Below, piece after piece: positions 63,797-64,000 of a stretch of DNA of 64,000 bases; the stretch's first letter is position 1; each line of letters opens with the position of its first letter. Position numbers and translations under genes: made by a program. Under the pieces are notes generated by a model. That model saw only the letters and a program-made list of their open reading frames with translations, was not told the origin of the DNA and made no database searches. The stretch is from Lutibacter sp. A80 (GTDB taxonomy: Bacteria > Bacteroidota > Bacteroidia > Flavobacteriales > Flavobacteriaceae): NCBI RefSeq assembly GCF_022429645.1, contig NZ_CP092480.1, positions 3,268,501 through 3,332,500 on the forward strand, in the 5' to 3' direction.

Positions 63797-64000
63797 ATGA
63801 CCCAGTTGGATTTAAATAGTTATAAAAATAATAAAAATAACGTAGTTAAACATGAAGGGGTTATTTCTAGAATTTCAGAAAAAAAAATAACTATTTCGTT
63901 AAAAGGAAATGTTAATTGCGAAGGTTGTAAAGCACAATCTGCCTGTGGCGTATCAGAATCTAATGATAAAGAAATTGAAGTTGTTAATTCAACTCAAACA
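63797..64000 (+). CDS. SoxR-reducing system RseC family protein (partial)
   Basis: 68 codons to the right edge. The N-terminus MTQLDLNSYK is followed by KHEGVISRI and the Cys pattern CEGCKAQSACGVS near 46, typical of RseC. In flavobacteria this gene usually heads an rnf/rsx electron-transport cluster; that the cluster follows here is an inference from synteny. The open frame has no stop before the edge. The 265-bp region upstream, between this and the divergent dnaE start, contains no gene and only AT-rich sequence; TACTTTTA near 63575 may be the -7 box of dnaE read leftward. Confidence 0.85.
   Translation, partial: MTQLDLNSYKNNKNNVVKHEGVISRISEKKITISLKGNVNCEGCKAQSACGVSESNDKEIEVVNSTQT

Overview
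The window is chromosomal DNA from a low-GC member of the Flavobacteriaceae (Bacteroidota); I cannot name the genus. Three things point there. Promoters carry the Bacteroidota -7 box TAnnTTTG. Gliding-motility genes gldA, gldB and gldC are present. Several gene forms are typical of the group: a DnaQ-like exonuclease fused to DnaE, a FolK-deoxynucleoside kinase fusion, DUF5686, DUF3857 and head-GIN proteins, and rimP-nusA-infB as an operon. Genes are dense and mostly housekeeping. I found no tRNA, rRNA, CRISPR array or prophage.

Layout. Positions 1-5.9 kb: the edge of a leftward sensor-kinase-like gene, then rightward DUF3127, aat, a MazG-like gene, a small membrane protein, aroA, queA and rlmN. 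6-10.7 kb: leftward rimP-nusA-infB with a terminator-like hairpin in the leader. 10.8-17 kb: universal stress protein, nadE, gldB-gldC, folK-dck fusion, sppA. 17-20.8 kb: an AraC regulator facing three tandem, nearly identical ~1 kb transcription units, each encoding the same 199-residue secreted protein. 20.8-27.1 kb: leftward thyA/folA operon, a decaying four-helix-bundle gene, a nucleoside transporter, a bifunctional-nuclease-family protein and etfBA. 27.3-34 kb: PDH E1 beta, a DUF5686 outer-membrane protein, soluble pyrophosphatase and membrane pyrophosphatase. 34.05-35.45 kb: a complete IS3-family element lying between hppA and the hairpin that probably terminated it. 35.8-49.2 kb: nhaA, a lipoprotein, corA, rsgA-dtd, a DUF3857 pair, two YceI proteins, an Lrp regulator facing a methionine gamma-lyase-like gene, and nhaC. 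49.3-55.4 kb: putative porin, rnhB, nucleoid-associated protein, lipB, a Pmp3-type peptide and gldA. 55.4-63.5 kb: a leftward dnaE locus followed by acyloxyacyl-hydrolase-like genes and a GIN protein, disturbed by an exact 754-bp tandem duplication. The right edge holds the start of an RseC-type gene.

Functional links. thyA and folA share an operon, fitting dTMP synthesis and dihydrofolate recycling. etfBA and pdhB diverge around an 18-bp palindrome. The soluble and membrane pyrophosphatases are adjacent, and nhaA, nhaC and a K+-dependent-type membrane pyrophosphatase suggest Na+-based energetics.

The most unusual signals are the triplicated secreted-protein unit, the 754-bp duplication joining dnaE and a hydrolase, the attenuator-like hairpin before rimP, a recurrent TAnnTTTG-N4-ATG arrangement suggesting leaderless mRNAs, and a family of related terminator elements with a CTGTCTAA-type arm.
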